Source of the DNA: Hymenobacter aerophilus DSM 13606
GTDB taxonomy: Bacteria; Bacteroidota; Bacteroidia; Cytophagales; Hymenobacteraceae
Length of the DNA: 64,000 bases
NCBI RefSeq assembly: GCF_000382225.1
Contig: NZ_KB907809.1
Location: forward strand, 90,618-154,617
Direction: 5' to 3'
Shown: positions 54,475-62,655 of the stretch, piece after piece
Layout of the letters: every line of letters begins with the position of its first letter
Numbering within the stretch: position 1 is the stretch's first letter
The notes under the pieces: model-generated
Told to the model about the DNA's origin: nothing
Seen by the model: the letters and a program-made list of their open reading frames with translations, nothing else
Database searches by the model: none
Program-made: the position numbers and the translations under genes

Positions 54475-55332
54475 ATGGAAGAAGAACTGCCCCGCATCCC
54501 CTCAACCCCTACCGCCCTCACCGGCCCGCCTACCAGCTCGCGCCCCGCCATCCGCACCACGGCCGACCACAGCCAGGCCGGCACGCCCAACTCCGACGGC
54601 GACGCGCCCAATGCCCCCGGCGACCCGGCCGCCGCGCCTACCGACCGCCTCGACCAGATTTTCGAAGGCCTCAGGCAAAAATCCTCGGCCAAACAGGCCA
54701 TTTACCGCAACACGCTGGCCACCTTCGATATGCTGCGCCAGGTTTCGCAGGAACTGGTGCTGGAGCTCAGCAGCAAGGTAACAGCCGTCGATTCGTCGGT
54801 GCTGATTGAGTACCGGCCGGTGAACGAAATGGAATTCCACATCCGCTTCAGCGGCGATTTACTGGTGTTCGTGCTGCACTCCAACATCGTCACCTTCCCC
54901 GACGACTACGGCCCCATGCCCACCAAATACGTGGAGGAGGACTTCCGGCGGCGGTTTTTCGGCCACATCATGGCCTACAATTTCATGGCCGACAGCATCA
55001 AGTACCAACGCCTCAACGACCCCGGCTACCTGGTGGGCCGCCTGCTCATCAACATCGACCAGCACTACTTCCTCGAAGGCGTGCAGCAGCTCGAACTACC
55101 CGACAACGACATGTCGGACAATCTGGTGACGGAGGACGGGCTGCGCCTGTTCGTGGAAAGCGCCATGATTGCGGCCGTCAACAACGACCTGATTGCCCCG
55201 CCCCTGACGGATATCCAGAAAATTACCGTCAAGCAGAAGCTCGAAAATCAGCAGGTCAGCCGCGGCCGCAAAGTAGGTTTCAGCTTCCACAATCAGCAGA
55301 AAATCCAGCACATCGACGGGCTGCCGTATTGA
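54475..55332 (+). CDS. conserved hypothetical protein with disordered N-terminus
   Basis: A 285-residue soluble protein. Residues about 1-60 are Pro/Thr/Ala-rich and probably disordered; the rest is an alpha/beta domain (FDMLRQVSQELVLEL..., then PDDYGPMPTKYVEEDFRRRFFGHI). I do not recognise a family, but the folded portion looks conserved among Bacteroidota. The ATG at 54475 was chosen; the open frame upstream begins in non-conserved sequence. Confidence 0.72.
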   Translation: MEEELPRIPSTPTALTGPPTSSRPAIRTTADHSQAGTPNSDGDAPNAPGDPAAAPTDRLDQIFEGLRQKSSAKQAIYRNTLATFDMLRQVSQELVLELSSKVTAVDSSVLIEYRPVNEMEFHIRFSGDLLVFVLHSNIVTFPDDYGPMPTKYVEEDFRRRFFGHIMAYNFMADSIKYQRLNDPGYLVGRLLINIDQHYFLEGVQQLELPDNDMSDNLVTEDGLRLFVESAMIAAVNNDLIAPPLTDIQKITVKQKLENQQVSRGRKVGFSFHNQQKIQHIDGLPY

Positions 55333-55348
55333 GTTAAGACGAAAGTCT

Positions 55349-55401
55349 ATCTGCCATCCTGAGCATGTGGCGCATCAAGCTACATGCTCAGGATGACAGA
55401 T
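55349..55401. terminator. hairpin between convergent genes, related to the palindrome family
   Basis: 20-nt arms with one mismatch, containing CATCCTGAGCAT, a shortened relative of the GTCATCCTGAGC arms. It sits between the hypothetical gene and trpS. Confidence 0.7.
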
Positions 55402-55420
55402 GAAAGACGGATTTGCTGGC

Positions 55421-56398
55421 TTACCGCGCCGAATACCCCACTTTCTCGCGCACCTTGTTCAGCACGCCCGTGCCATATTCCTGGGCCTTGCGGGCGCCTT
55501 CGGCCAGTTTTTTATCTACTTCGGGCAGGTTCTGGCTGTAGAAGGCGAACAGCTCGCGCTCCTGGGCAAAGCGGGTGCGGATGAGCTCAAACAGCGCCTG
55601 CTTGGCGTGGCCGTAGCCGTAGCCGCCGTTGAGGTAGTTCTGGCGCATTTCGGCCAGCTGCTCGGCGCTGGCCAGCAGCGAGAACAGCTTAAAGGTGGTG
55701 TCGGTATCGGGGTTTTTGGGCGCTTCGAGCGGGGTGCTGTCCGAAACGATGGTTTTGATGGTTTTGAGCAGCGTTTTGTCATCCACGAAAATATCGATGG
55801 TGTTGCCGTAGCTCTTGCTCATCTTCTGGCCATCGACGCCGGGCACCAGCATCACCTGCTCATCTACGCGTGGCCGGGGCAGCACGAAGGTGTCGCCGTA
55901 GCGGCTGTTGAAGGCCTGGGCCATGTCGCGGGCAATTTCGAGGTGCTGCACTTGGTCTTTGCCCACGGGCACGATGTCGGCGTCGTAGAGCAGGATGTCG
56001 GCGGCCATGAGCACGGGGTAGGTGAACAGGCCCGCATTCACGTCGCTCAGCCGGTCGCTTTTGTCCTTGAAGCTGTGGGCGTTGGCCAGCATCGGATAGG
56101 GCGTGAAGCAGCTCAGATACCAGGTCAGCTCCGTTACCTGCGGCACGTCGGACTGCCGGTAAAACAGGTTTTTATCGGTGTCGAAGCCGCAGGCCAGCCA
56201 GGCGGCGGCCACGGCGTAGGTGTTCGCGCGCAGCAGTTCGGCGTTGCGCACCGTGGTCAGCGAGTGCAGGTCAGCAATGAAGTACAGCGACTCGTTCTGC
56301 GGGTTTTTCGACAGCTCGATGGCGGGCAGAATGGCGCCGAGCAGGTTGCCCAAATGGGGCCGGCCGGTACTCTGGATGCCGGTAAGTATGCGGGACAT
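55421..56398 (-). CDS. trpS: tryptophan-tRNA ligase
   Basis: A 325-residue class I aminoacyl-tRNA synthetase that charges tRNA-Trp. The HIGH-like motif is TGRPHLGN and the KMSKS motif is exact in GQKMSKSYGN. The length and motifs match the standard bacterial enzyme. A heptad array lies immediately upstream of the start. Confidence 0.97.
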   Translation of the reverse strand: MSRILTGIQSTGRPHLGNLLGAILPAIELSKNPQNESLYFIADLHSLTTVRNAELLRANTYAVAAAWLACGFDTDKNLFYRQSDVPQVTELTWYLSCFTPYPMLANAHSFKDKSDRLSDVNAGLFTYPVLMAADILLYDADIVPVGKDQVQHLEIARDMAQAFNSRYGDTFVLPRPRVDEQVMLVPGVDGQKMSKSYGNTIDIFVDDKTLLKTIKTIVSDSTPLEAPKNPDTDTTFKLFSLLASAEQLAEMRQNYLNGGYGYGHAKQALFELIRTRFAQERELFAFYSQNLPEVDKKLAEGARKAQEYGTGVLNKVREKVGYSAR

Positions 56399-56404
56399 GT
56401 TTTT

Positions 56405-56492
56405 AGCTTATAGCTGTCAGCTGTTAGCTGTTAGCTTTTTGTGGGGTGAAAATAGAACGTCAGCTAATGGCTGTCAGCTAAGAGCAAATAGC
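56405..56492. repeat. paired AGCTnnn heptad arrays
   Basis: AGCTTAT, AGCTGTC, AGCTGTT, AGCTGTT, AGCTTTT at 56405-56439, and AGCTAAT, GGCTGTC, AGCTAAG, AGCAAAT, AGC... at 56462-56492. The two sets are partly complementary, so this trpS-upstream region can fold back. Confidence 0.7.
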
Positions 56493-56499
56493 TCAAAAA

Positions 56500-57252
56500 T
56501 TATACGCTCGCATCGGCCTCCGCCTGCTCCTGCAGCGCCTCGGTTTCCTCGCGGCCCAGGTACCGGTCGATGAGGTAGTGGGCGAGGTAGAGCAGGGGCG
56601 TGAGCAGGATGGCCGCCGCGAATTTATACCAGTAATTGGTGTTGGCCACTTCCAGTACCTGGTTCAGGCTCCAGTTGCCGAACACGTAGAAGGCCACAAA
56701 CAGCACGACCACCGAATCGACGAGTTGCGAAACGAGCGTGGAGCCGGTGGCCCGCAGCCAGATGTAGCGCCCGCCCGCCACGCGCCGAAACCACTGGAAA
56801 ATGCTGGCATCGAGCACCTGCCCGATAATAAAGGCTGTGAGCGAGCCAATGATAATGCCCAGGCCCTGCCGGAAAATGCTGTGGTAGGCAAACTCGATGT
56901 TGAAGGGCCGGCCCTGCGCGTCGGTGCTGTTCACGTCGAGCCAGAACTGGGCCGGCGGCAGCTCGGTAGTGGCCAGAATCACGAGGAAGGCGTACAGAAT
57001 CAGGCCCACCGTGAGGAAGCTGATGCGCAGCACGCCCTCGCGCCCAAAGTACTCGTTGATGATGTCGGTGGTGATGAACACCACGGGCCAGATGATGACG
57101 CCCGCCGTGAGGTTGCCGGGCAGCCCCATCAGCTTGTCAACCGAGAAAATCTTCACCCCGATGATTTCGGCCAGCAGCGCATTCACGATAAAAATACCGC
57201 TGAGCACCAGGTAGAGCTGCTGCTTTTTGTGGGCGAAGGTTTTGGCGGGCAT
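56500..57252 (-). CDS. yhhQ: queuosine precursor transporter, YhhQ family
   Basis: A 250-residue integral membrane protein with about six segments. Family signatures include LSGIFIVNALLAEIIGVKIF at the start, FITTDIINEYFG and the RATGSTLVSQLVDSVVV stretch. The family imports queuine or preQ precursors for tRNA modification; the assignment rests on these motifs, not on neighbours. There is a short charged C-terminal tail. Confidence 0.85.
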   Translation of the reverse strand: MPAKTFAHKKQQLYLVLSGIFIVNALLAEIIGVKIFSVDKLMGLPGNLTAGVIIWPVVFITTDIINEYFGREGVLRISFLTVGLILYAFLVILATTELPPAQFWLDVNSTDAQGRPFNIEFAYHSIFRQGLGIIIGSLTAFIIGQVLDASIFQWFRRVAGGRYIWLRATGSTLVSQLVDSVVVLFVAFYVFGNWSLNQVLEVANTNYWYKFAAAILLTPLLYLAHYLIDRYLGREETEALQEQAEADASV

Positions 57253-57301
57253 GAGGAGGATAGGGGAGAAGAGGAGGAGGCTAGCGGACTGTGAAACCGC
57301 T

Positions 57302-57438
57302 TGTCATCCGGAGCGGAGCGAAGGACCTATACAGAAGGTAATGTCCTGTCATGCTTGGCGCAGTGAAGAACCTATACAGCAATGTTAATCTCAGATGTTA
57401 GCCTCTGTATAGGTCCTTCGCTGCGCTCAGGATGACAG
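57302..57438. repeat. composite palindrome, GAGCGGAGCGAAGG family
   Basis: A left arm at 57302-57335 and a right arm at about 57402-57438 form the normal palindrome, but a second, degraded left-arm copy (GCGCAGTGAAGAACCTATACAG, about 57350-57379) lies inside the loop. This looks like a nested or partially duplicated copy. Confidence 0.82.
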
Positions 57439-57456
57439 GACGGTTCACCCGGATTC

Positions 57457-58374
57457 TCACTCGGCCACCGAAAACGTGCTGCCTTCCAGGGCCAGGCTGG
57501 TCCACGGGAACTGGGCCTGCGCCTCGGCCAGCAGCGGCTCCAGGTTGCGGTAGCGGCTCGAAAAATGGCCGATGAGCAAGCGCTGCACCTCGGCGCGACG
57601 GGCCAGCAGGCCGGCCTGGCGGGCGGTGCTGTGGTGGGTGGTGGCGGCCCGCTCGCGCATATCGTCCAGAAACGTGGCCTCGTGGTAAAGCAAATCCACG
57701 CCGTGCACCAGCTCGGCCAGCGTTTCGGTGTAGAGCGTATCGGAGCAGAAGGCGTAGCTGCGGGCGTGCTTGGGCTCGGTGGTCACGGCCGCGTTGAGGG
57801 CCAGCGCCTGCCCGGTTTCATCGCGCACATCTTCGCCCAGCGTGAGGGCCGCGAGCTGGGCGGGGGTGAGGCCGGCGGGCAGCCGCTCGGCCACCAGGCG
57901 GCGGCGCTTGGGCTTTTCGCGGAACAGGTAGCCGCAGCAGGGCACCCGGTGGCGCATGGGCAGCGAGTGTACCGTCAGGTGCTTGTCTTCGAAAATGAGC
58001 CGGTGCTCGGTGGTTTCAACGGCCGTAAACTCCAGCGCAAAGCCCAGCTGCGTGTGCGAATGGCGGAACTGGGTGGTAAGAACTTCGTCGAGGCCGGCCG
58101 GGCCGAACAGCTGCAACGGCTCGGTGCGCCCGCTCAGGCTCATGGAGCCCAGCAACCCGAAGAGCCCGAAAAAATGGTCGCCGTGCAGGTGGCTGATGAA
58201 AATGCTGCTCAGCCGCTGGGGCCGAAGCTTGTGCTCGAGCAGCCGCCACTGCGTGCCCTCGCCGCAGTCGATGAGGTAGGGCGTGCCGGCCACCGTCAGG
58301 ACCTGCGCCGTGTGGTGGCGGTCCTGGAAGGGGGTGGCCGAAGCGCTGCCGAGAATTTTCAGCTCAAACTCCAT
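57457..58374 (-). CDS. rnz: ribonuclease Z
   Basis: A 305-residue metallo-beta-lactamase fold tRNA 3'-endonuclease. The zinc motif HLHGDH (62-67) and downstream His residues (MRHRVPCCGY, YHEATF, HHSTARQ, GHFSSRY) are present. It is the enzyme that trims tRNA precursors lacking encoded CCA, which fits the tRNA at 28037-28108. The ATG at 58374 was chosen because the open frame above it is translated heptad repeat. Confidence 0.95.
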   Translation of the reverse strand: MEFELKILGSASATPFQDRHHTAQVLTVAGTPYLIDCGEGTQWRLLEHKLRPQRLSSIFISHLHGDHFFGLFGLLGSMSLSGRTEPLQLFGPAGLDEVLTTQFRHSHTQLGFALEFTAVETTEHRLIFEDKHLTVHSLPMRHRVPCCGYLFREKPKRRRLVAERLPAGLTPAQLAALTLGEDVRDETGQALALNAAVTTEPKHARSYAFCSDTLYTETLAELVHGVDLLYHEATFLDDMRERAATTHHSTARQAGLLARRAEVQRLLIGHFSSRYRNLEPLLAEAQAQFPWTSLALEGSTFSVAE

Positions 58375-58378
58375 AGAA

Positions 58379-58463
58379 AGCTGCAAGCTACAAGCTGCAA
58401 GCTGCAAGCCGCGAGCTGAGGTTTGACCGTCAGCCTGCAGCTTGCAGCTTGTAGCTTGCAGCT
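58379..58463. repeat. palindromic AGCTGCA heptad array
   Basis: 28-nt perfect arms (58379-58406 and 58436-58463) made of AGCTGCA, AGCTACA, AGCTGCA, AGCTGCA units on one side and their complements on the other, with a 29-nt loop. It fills the gap between rnz and the STAS gene. Confidence 0.88.
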
Positions 58464-58469
58464 AAAAAG

Positions 58470-58844
58470 TTACTCCTTGCTGGTGAGGTCGCGCTCGATG
58501 GCGTGCAGGAAGATGCGGTCGATGCCTTCTTCCACGGTGGGCAGAATGTGCAGTACCGATTCGAGCTTGCTGATGGTGATGAGCTTCATCACGTGGTCCT
58601 GCAGGCCGGTCATCACCAGCAAACCGCCGGTCGAGTTGCAGAGGCGGTTGGCAATCAGAATAGAGCTCAGGCCCGACGAATCGGTGTACTTAACGTTGCT
58701 CAAATCCAGAATCAGGTTGTTGATGCCCTCGGCATTGAGCTTGACGAATTCCGATTTCAGATCGGGCGCGACGGTGGTGTCGAGCTTTTTTTCGTCAATG
58801 GTGATGATGGTGTAGGTTTCCTTTTTATCAATGGAGTACTTCAT
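58470..58844 (-). CDS. STAS domain protein, anti-anti-sigma factor type
   Basis: A 124-residue single-domain STAS protein. The phosphorylatable serine motif TDSSGLSS (S56/S57) is present, with the strands NNLILDLSNVKYTD before it. Such proteins bind anti-sigma factors or other regulators and are controlled by serine phosphorylation. No RsbW-like kinase is adjacent. A possible -7 box (TACCTTCG on the minus strand, 58880-58887) lies upstream. Confidence 0.9.
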   Translation of the reverse strand: MKYSIDKKETYTIITIDEKKLDTTVAPDLKSEFVKLNAEGINNLILDLSNVKYTDSSGLSSILIANRLCNSTGGLLVMTGLQDHVMKLITISKLESVLHILPTVEEGIDRIFLHAIERDLTSKE

Positions 58845-58946
58845 ACCGCAGGTCGGTTCGGTGGTTTTGGGAGGAGTTGCGAAGGTAGCAAAAAAAGCCG
58901 TTGGGCGTGAATCTGGGATGAACGACCAAAAAACACGCTTGCGGCG

Positions 58947-59786
58947 TCAGGGCCGGGCTTTTCCCGGTACCCCGAAGGTCAGCGTGCTCCAGGTGCTTTG
59001 CCAGTCGGCCCCGGTGGCAGCCGGCGCGCTTTCCATGCGCACGGTGCTGACCAGGTACTGGCCGGGACCGGACAAATGTAACAACACCCGGCCGTTTTGG
59101 TTGCTGCGAAGTTTTTGCAGCAGCGGCCGGGGCCGGGCGCCGCGCCGCCACAGCAGCACCAGCTGGCCTGCCACCGGCTGCCCGGCTCGCAGCACGCGCA
59201 CCGTCAGGGGCGCCCCGGCAGCCAGCCCGTAGGGGTTTTGCTCGGGCACCAGCTCCAGCGGCAACCCCACCGACCGGGCCCAGGCGCGGGCCGTATCGGC
59301 GGGGTTGTATGGGCCGGCCTGCACCAGCGTTTTGGCGCAGCGGCGGTAGGCCTCACGGCCGGGCGCGGCAGTCTGGCCGCGCTGCTCGCGCAGGGCCAGC
59401 ACGTTGTCGAGGCCTTCTTCCCGCAGGTAGGCCGTAAACTTATCGGCTTCCAGGGTGATGGTGGCGTTGTTAGTGGCCAGGGCCACGAGGTGGGTGCCGG
59501 GCTCCGTGAACGTCACGGTGCTTTGGATGGAATCATCGGGGGCCGCGGCGGCCGGCCGTAAATCGGCGGGCGGCATAGCAGGCGCATAGTGGCGCAGCAG
59601 TTCGAGACGACCGTAGCGGCCGGCCCAGCCTTCGCCCGTAAAATTTTCGCCCGTCAGCCGCCGCAGGTGCACCCTGGTGCCTGGGGCCACTACAAACCGC
59701 GCCGGCTCCAGCCAGAACTCGTGGGCCAGCGCCGCCGAAGCAGCCGCCAGCAGCAGTAGCAGCGAGGCAGGCGAAAGTGGTTTCAT
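58947..59786 (-). CDS. exported DUF4198 protein
   Basis: A 279-residue exported protein. Right after the signal peptide (about 1-21) comes AHEFWLEPARFVVAPG, the hallmark of the DUF4198 family, some of which are linked to nickel or cobalt uptake. The remainder has a beta-rich Ig-like region (VTFTEPGTHLVALATNN). No metal transporter is adjacent, so the role is not fixed. Confidence 0.82.
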   Translation of the reverse strand: MKPLSPASLLLLLAAASAALAHEFWLEPARFVVAPGTRVHLRRLTGENFTGEGWAGRYGRLELLRHYAPAMPPADLRPAAAAPDDSIQSTVTFTEPGTHLVALATNNATITLEADKFTAYLREEGLDNVLALREQRGQTAAPGREAYRRCAKTLVQAGPYNPADTARAWARSVGLPLELVPEQNPYGLAAGAPLTVRVLRAGQPVAGQLVLLWRRGARPRPLLQKLRSNQNGRVLLHLSGPGQYLVSTVRMESAPAATGADWQSTWSTLTFGVPGKARP

Positions 59787-59976
59787 GCGGTGGCGCTGGA
59801 GTAAAGCAGCAGCCTGTAAGATAATTGCCAGAGATTAATTTGCTGCCAAATAGCCTAATCACTACAGACTAAACGCATTTAGCAATTTGGGCAAGCAGGG
59901 CATCTAGATGCTCGTTGTTCCATCCCAACCGCTTTCGTTTGACCTTAAGACTGTCCTTACTAGAGTGTGTGGACAG

Positions 59977-60411
59977 TCATCGGAGCCAATCAAGGGCGGC
60001 AAGCAAGTGGGCGGCGGCCAAAAAGGAGGTGGCCGTTTTTTCATAACGGGTGGCAAAGCCGCGCGCCTCCTTGAGCCGCCCAAAGAAGCGTTCCACTTTG
60101 TTGCGGTCGGCATACAGATTCTCGTCGTAGCCGCGCTGCTCGCACCGGTTGGCTTTGGGCGGAATGACCGGTTCAGCCTGCTGCTGGGCCACGGCCTCGA
60201 GCACGGCGTTGGTATCGTACGCCTTGTCGGCGACCACCGCCCCCGGCGGCTCAGGCAGGGCCGCTAACAAGTCCGGCAGCACCGTGCAGTCCGCTTGTTG
60301 GCCTGGCGTGAGTTTGAGCCTCAGGCAGTTGCCCAGCGCATCGACCACGGCATGCACTTTCGTGGTAAAGCCGCCGCGGCTGCAGCCTAAGCCTTCTGCG
60401 GTGGCCGTGCT
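59977..60411 (-). CDS. transposase OrfB of the IS5-family element
   Basis: The second half of the transposase, with no ATG of its own: SRGGFTTKVHAVVDALGN, then VADKAYDTNAVLEAVA and KVERFFGRLKEARGFATRY with the family DDE features. It ends DWLR at 59977, inside the inverted end. It should be joined to OrfA by a ribosomal shift at the A-run 60411-60417. The frame offset here is +1 or -2, not the usual -1, so a fused product is doubtful. Confidence 0.8.
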   Translation of the reverse strand, partial: STATAEGLGCSRGGFTTKVHAVVDALGNCLRLKLTPGQQADCTVLPDLLAALPEPPGAVVADKAYDTNAVLEAVAQQQAEPVIPPKANRCEQRGYDENLYADRNKVERFFGRLKEARGFATRYEKTATSFLAAAHLLAALDWLR

Positions 60412-60733
60412 TTTTTTGGCCCGCCGCGGCTTTGTGGGCTTTGACGGTAGTCGAATCGACTAGCACCCAGCCATAGTCGGGTTCCTGCACGGCCTGAAAA
60501 ATCGTTTCCCACACGCCCGCTTGTGCCCAGCGGCGGAAGCGCCGGGCCACTGTGTTGCAGGGGCCAAACCGATCGGGCAAGTCGCGCCAGGCACAGCCCG
60601 TGCGTACGCGGTAGACCACGGCGTTGACAAAGCGGCGGTTGTGACGGCCCGTGCCGCCCGCCGTGCCCGGCTTGCCTAACACATGGGGTTGAATCCGTTT
60701 CCATTCGCGTTCAGTAAGTTCGTGGCGTCGCAT
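60251..60733 (-). CDS. transposase OrfA of the IS5-family element
   Basis: 160 residues are open; the real N-terminal half is MRRHELTEREWKRIQPHVLG through DSTTVKAHKAAAGQKK, up to about position 60411. After the A-run the same frame is no longer transposase-like. The DDE catalytic core begins here with VLVDSTTVKAH. Confidence 0.82.
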   Translation of the reverse strand: MRRHELTEREWKRIQPHVLGKPGTAGGTGRHNRRFVNAVVYRVRTGCAWRDLPDRFGPCNTVARRFRRWAQAGVWETIFQAVQEPDYGWVLVDSTTVKAHKAAAGQKKHGHRRRLRLQPRRLYHESACRGRCAGQLPEAQTHARPTSGLHGAAGLVSGPA

Positions 60734-60771
60734 TCCACAAAACTAAACATGACTGTCCACACACTCTAGTA

Positions 60772-60890
60772 TAGGCGCGCAGCAGGTTTAGGGCCATTTT
60801 ACGTACAAGTGCCAGATTTTCGGCCGCTCGTTGGTCCCGCAGCCGGTGCGCGTCTTGGTGCAGGGGCACGTCCAGGTGCCAATGCAGTGA
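60772..60890 (-). pseudogene. C-terminal remnant of an ISAs1-family transposase
   Basis: On the minus strand this short stretch encodes SLHWHLDVPLHQDAHRLRDQ and then ALNLLRAY, the expected end of ISAs1 transposases. It lies between two other IS elements and has lost its upstream connection. It belongs with the fragment at 62005-62655. Confidence 0.72.
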
Positions 60891-62004
60891 CTGATGTTAC
60901 GCAGTCTTGAGAGGCTGCTTCTCGTTGAAGGATCTATGAAGGGTTGCACGATTGACTTGTACACGGACTATCTGGTGAGTTCGACGGGTCCGACGACGGC
61001 CACGGGCTTGTCGCGACTGCTGGACGGGCCTTGAGCCACGACCACATCACGCGCTGGCTGGGGGCGTGTGCGCTGGGCTCGGCCCAGCTTTGGCGGGCGG
61101 CCAAGCCCCTGATTCGCCAGGCCGAAGCGAAGCGTGCGCCGAGGAGTTCGCCGTGCTGATCGTCGATGACTCAGTACTGGAAAAAGCCCATACCGATGCC
61201 AACGAATTGATTTGCACCCACTGGGACCACAGCCAGCGGCGCTATGTGAAGGGGCTCAACTTCCTCACATTGCTCTACCAACAGGGCGAGGTTGCCCTGC
61301 CGATAGCAGCGGAATTGATTCGCAAAAACGTGCCCGTCTGGGATGGCAAAACGCAGACAACTAAGTATCAAAGCGCTTTCACCAAGAACGAGACCTGCAC
61401 CATATGCTGCGTCAGGCCCAACAGCAGGTGGCCTACCGCTACCTGCTGGCCGACAGTTGGTACGCCTCGGCCGACAACATGACCCTGGTGCGCCAACTGG
61501 GCCACCACTTTGTGTTTGCCCTGGAAAGCAGCCGCACCGTCGCCCTGAGTGAGCAGGCGCGGACAAAAGGCCAGTTCCAGGCCCTGCATACGCTCGATTT
61601 TTCGACCGAACACCCCCTGCGCGTCTACCTGCGCGCCGTCGAGCAGGTGGTGCTGGTGATTCGACAGGTCTTCACACACGAGGACCACGGCCTAGGCGTG
61701 TTGTATCTGGTCAGCAGCGACACGGACCTGGACCAGGCCAAGATGACGACGATTTACCAAAGACGGTGGAAAGTGGAAGAGTATCATAAATCGCTCAAAC
61801 AGAATGCATCGATGGGCAAATCACCTACTAAAATGGTGGCCACGCAAGCCAATCACTTTTTTTACGGCGGTATTGGCTTACGTCAAACTGGAAATGCTCA
61901 AGCTTAAATGTGGGCTTGGCCATCTCCGCCTCAAAGCCCAACTCTACAGTGTTGGCCTGAAAGCCATGTATCAGCAACTCGCACAAATCCGTGCGTAACA
62001 TCAG
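60891..62004 (+). mobile_element. degraded IS4/IS701-type insertion sequence
   Basis: 13-nt perfect inverted ends (60891-60903 and 61992-62004) bound an element of about 1.1 kb. It sits inside the ISAs1 remnant. The flanking bases do not show a clean target duplication. Confidence 0.78.
60936..61998 (+). pseudogene. broken DDE transposase with four frameshifts
   Basis: Starts ATG at 60936 (LYTDYLVSSTGPTTATGLSRLL), then switches frame near 61030 (SHDHITRWL), near 61130 (FAVLIVDDSVLEKAHTD), near 61400 (MLRQAQQQVAYRYLLADSWYAS) and at a 7-T run (61857-61863; HFF then TAVLAYVKLEMLK). All parts match one IS4/IS701-type transposase in order, ending LAQIRA. It cannot make a full enzyme. Confidence 0.85.
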
Positions 62005-62655
62005 GTAATAACGCATGGATTGCGCCTGTAGCGTACCGCCGGCATACCGGCTCGTCTCGACCCGAATCAGGGTCGCTAGGGCGGGCCAGCGTTGGCCTTC
62101 GTGCGCCCAACGCAGGTCCGACTGCACCGTCACGTGCCAGCGCACGGGCGTGTTGTGGCTAGTCCAGCCCGTGGCCGTGTGCTGCGGGACCACGCCGGCT
62201 AGCGCCCACTCTGCTTCGCCGCACAGGCCCGGCTGGTTGCGCTTGAGGGCTAATAGGTTGTGGCCACGCTGGGTCACGATTTGTGTGGCAATGGCCGGTG
62301 GGCAGGCCATTGAGTCCAAGCTCACCAGTGTGCCACCCGACAGGTCGAGCAAGGCCAGCACAGCCGGCAGGTCGGCTAGCTTGTAGCTCTTGCCGGCCGT
62401 GGCTACCAGCGCCAGACACAAGCCCTGAGCGCGGGCCAGCGCCGAGACCAGGTGCAGCGCCTGTGGGCCGCTGCCGCGCACGGTCTATCCGTCTACCCGT
62501 CTACGCATACCTGCGCCGTCACGGCCGCGGGCAACAACTGGCGCACCCGGCCCAGAAAAGTGGCGTTGAAGGCGGCCGTGTCCAGGTGCTGGAACACGCG
62601 CCGGAAAGTGTCGGGTGAGGCAATACCATGGGGCAAATCCAGATGCCGGGCTAGG
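62005..62655 (-). pseudogene. N-terminal and central part of an ISAs1-family transposase
   Basis: On the minus strand the first part reads HLDLPHGIASPDTFRRVFQH and stops at TAG near 62500, where an 8-bp direct duplication of GTAGACGG is visible. The central part (to 62005) has LHLVSALARAQGLCLALV, SLDSMACPPAIATQI and LLALKRNQPGL. It is cut at 62004 by the IS4/IS701 element. About 20 residues are missing between it and the 60772-60890 remnant. Confidence 0.8.

Larger units (their letters stand above)
59958..60771 (-). mobile_element. IS5-family (IS427-like) insertion sequence
   Basis: Perfect 23-nt inverted ends (59958-59980 and 60749-60771); the outermost TA is probably the target duplication, leaving an element of about 810 bp (59960-60769). 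The transposase is on the minus strand in two overlapping frames. The ends look intact, but the frame overlap carries a 7-A run (see findings). Confidence 0.88.

Noticed and set aside
58375..58407. Upstream start for RNase Z (MQLAACSLQLS)
   Set aside because: These residues are the translated heptad repeat, not conserved RNase Z sequence.
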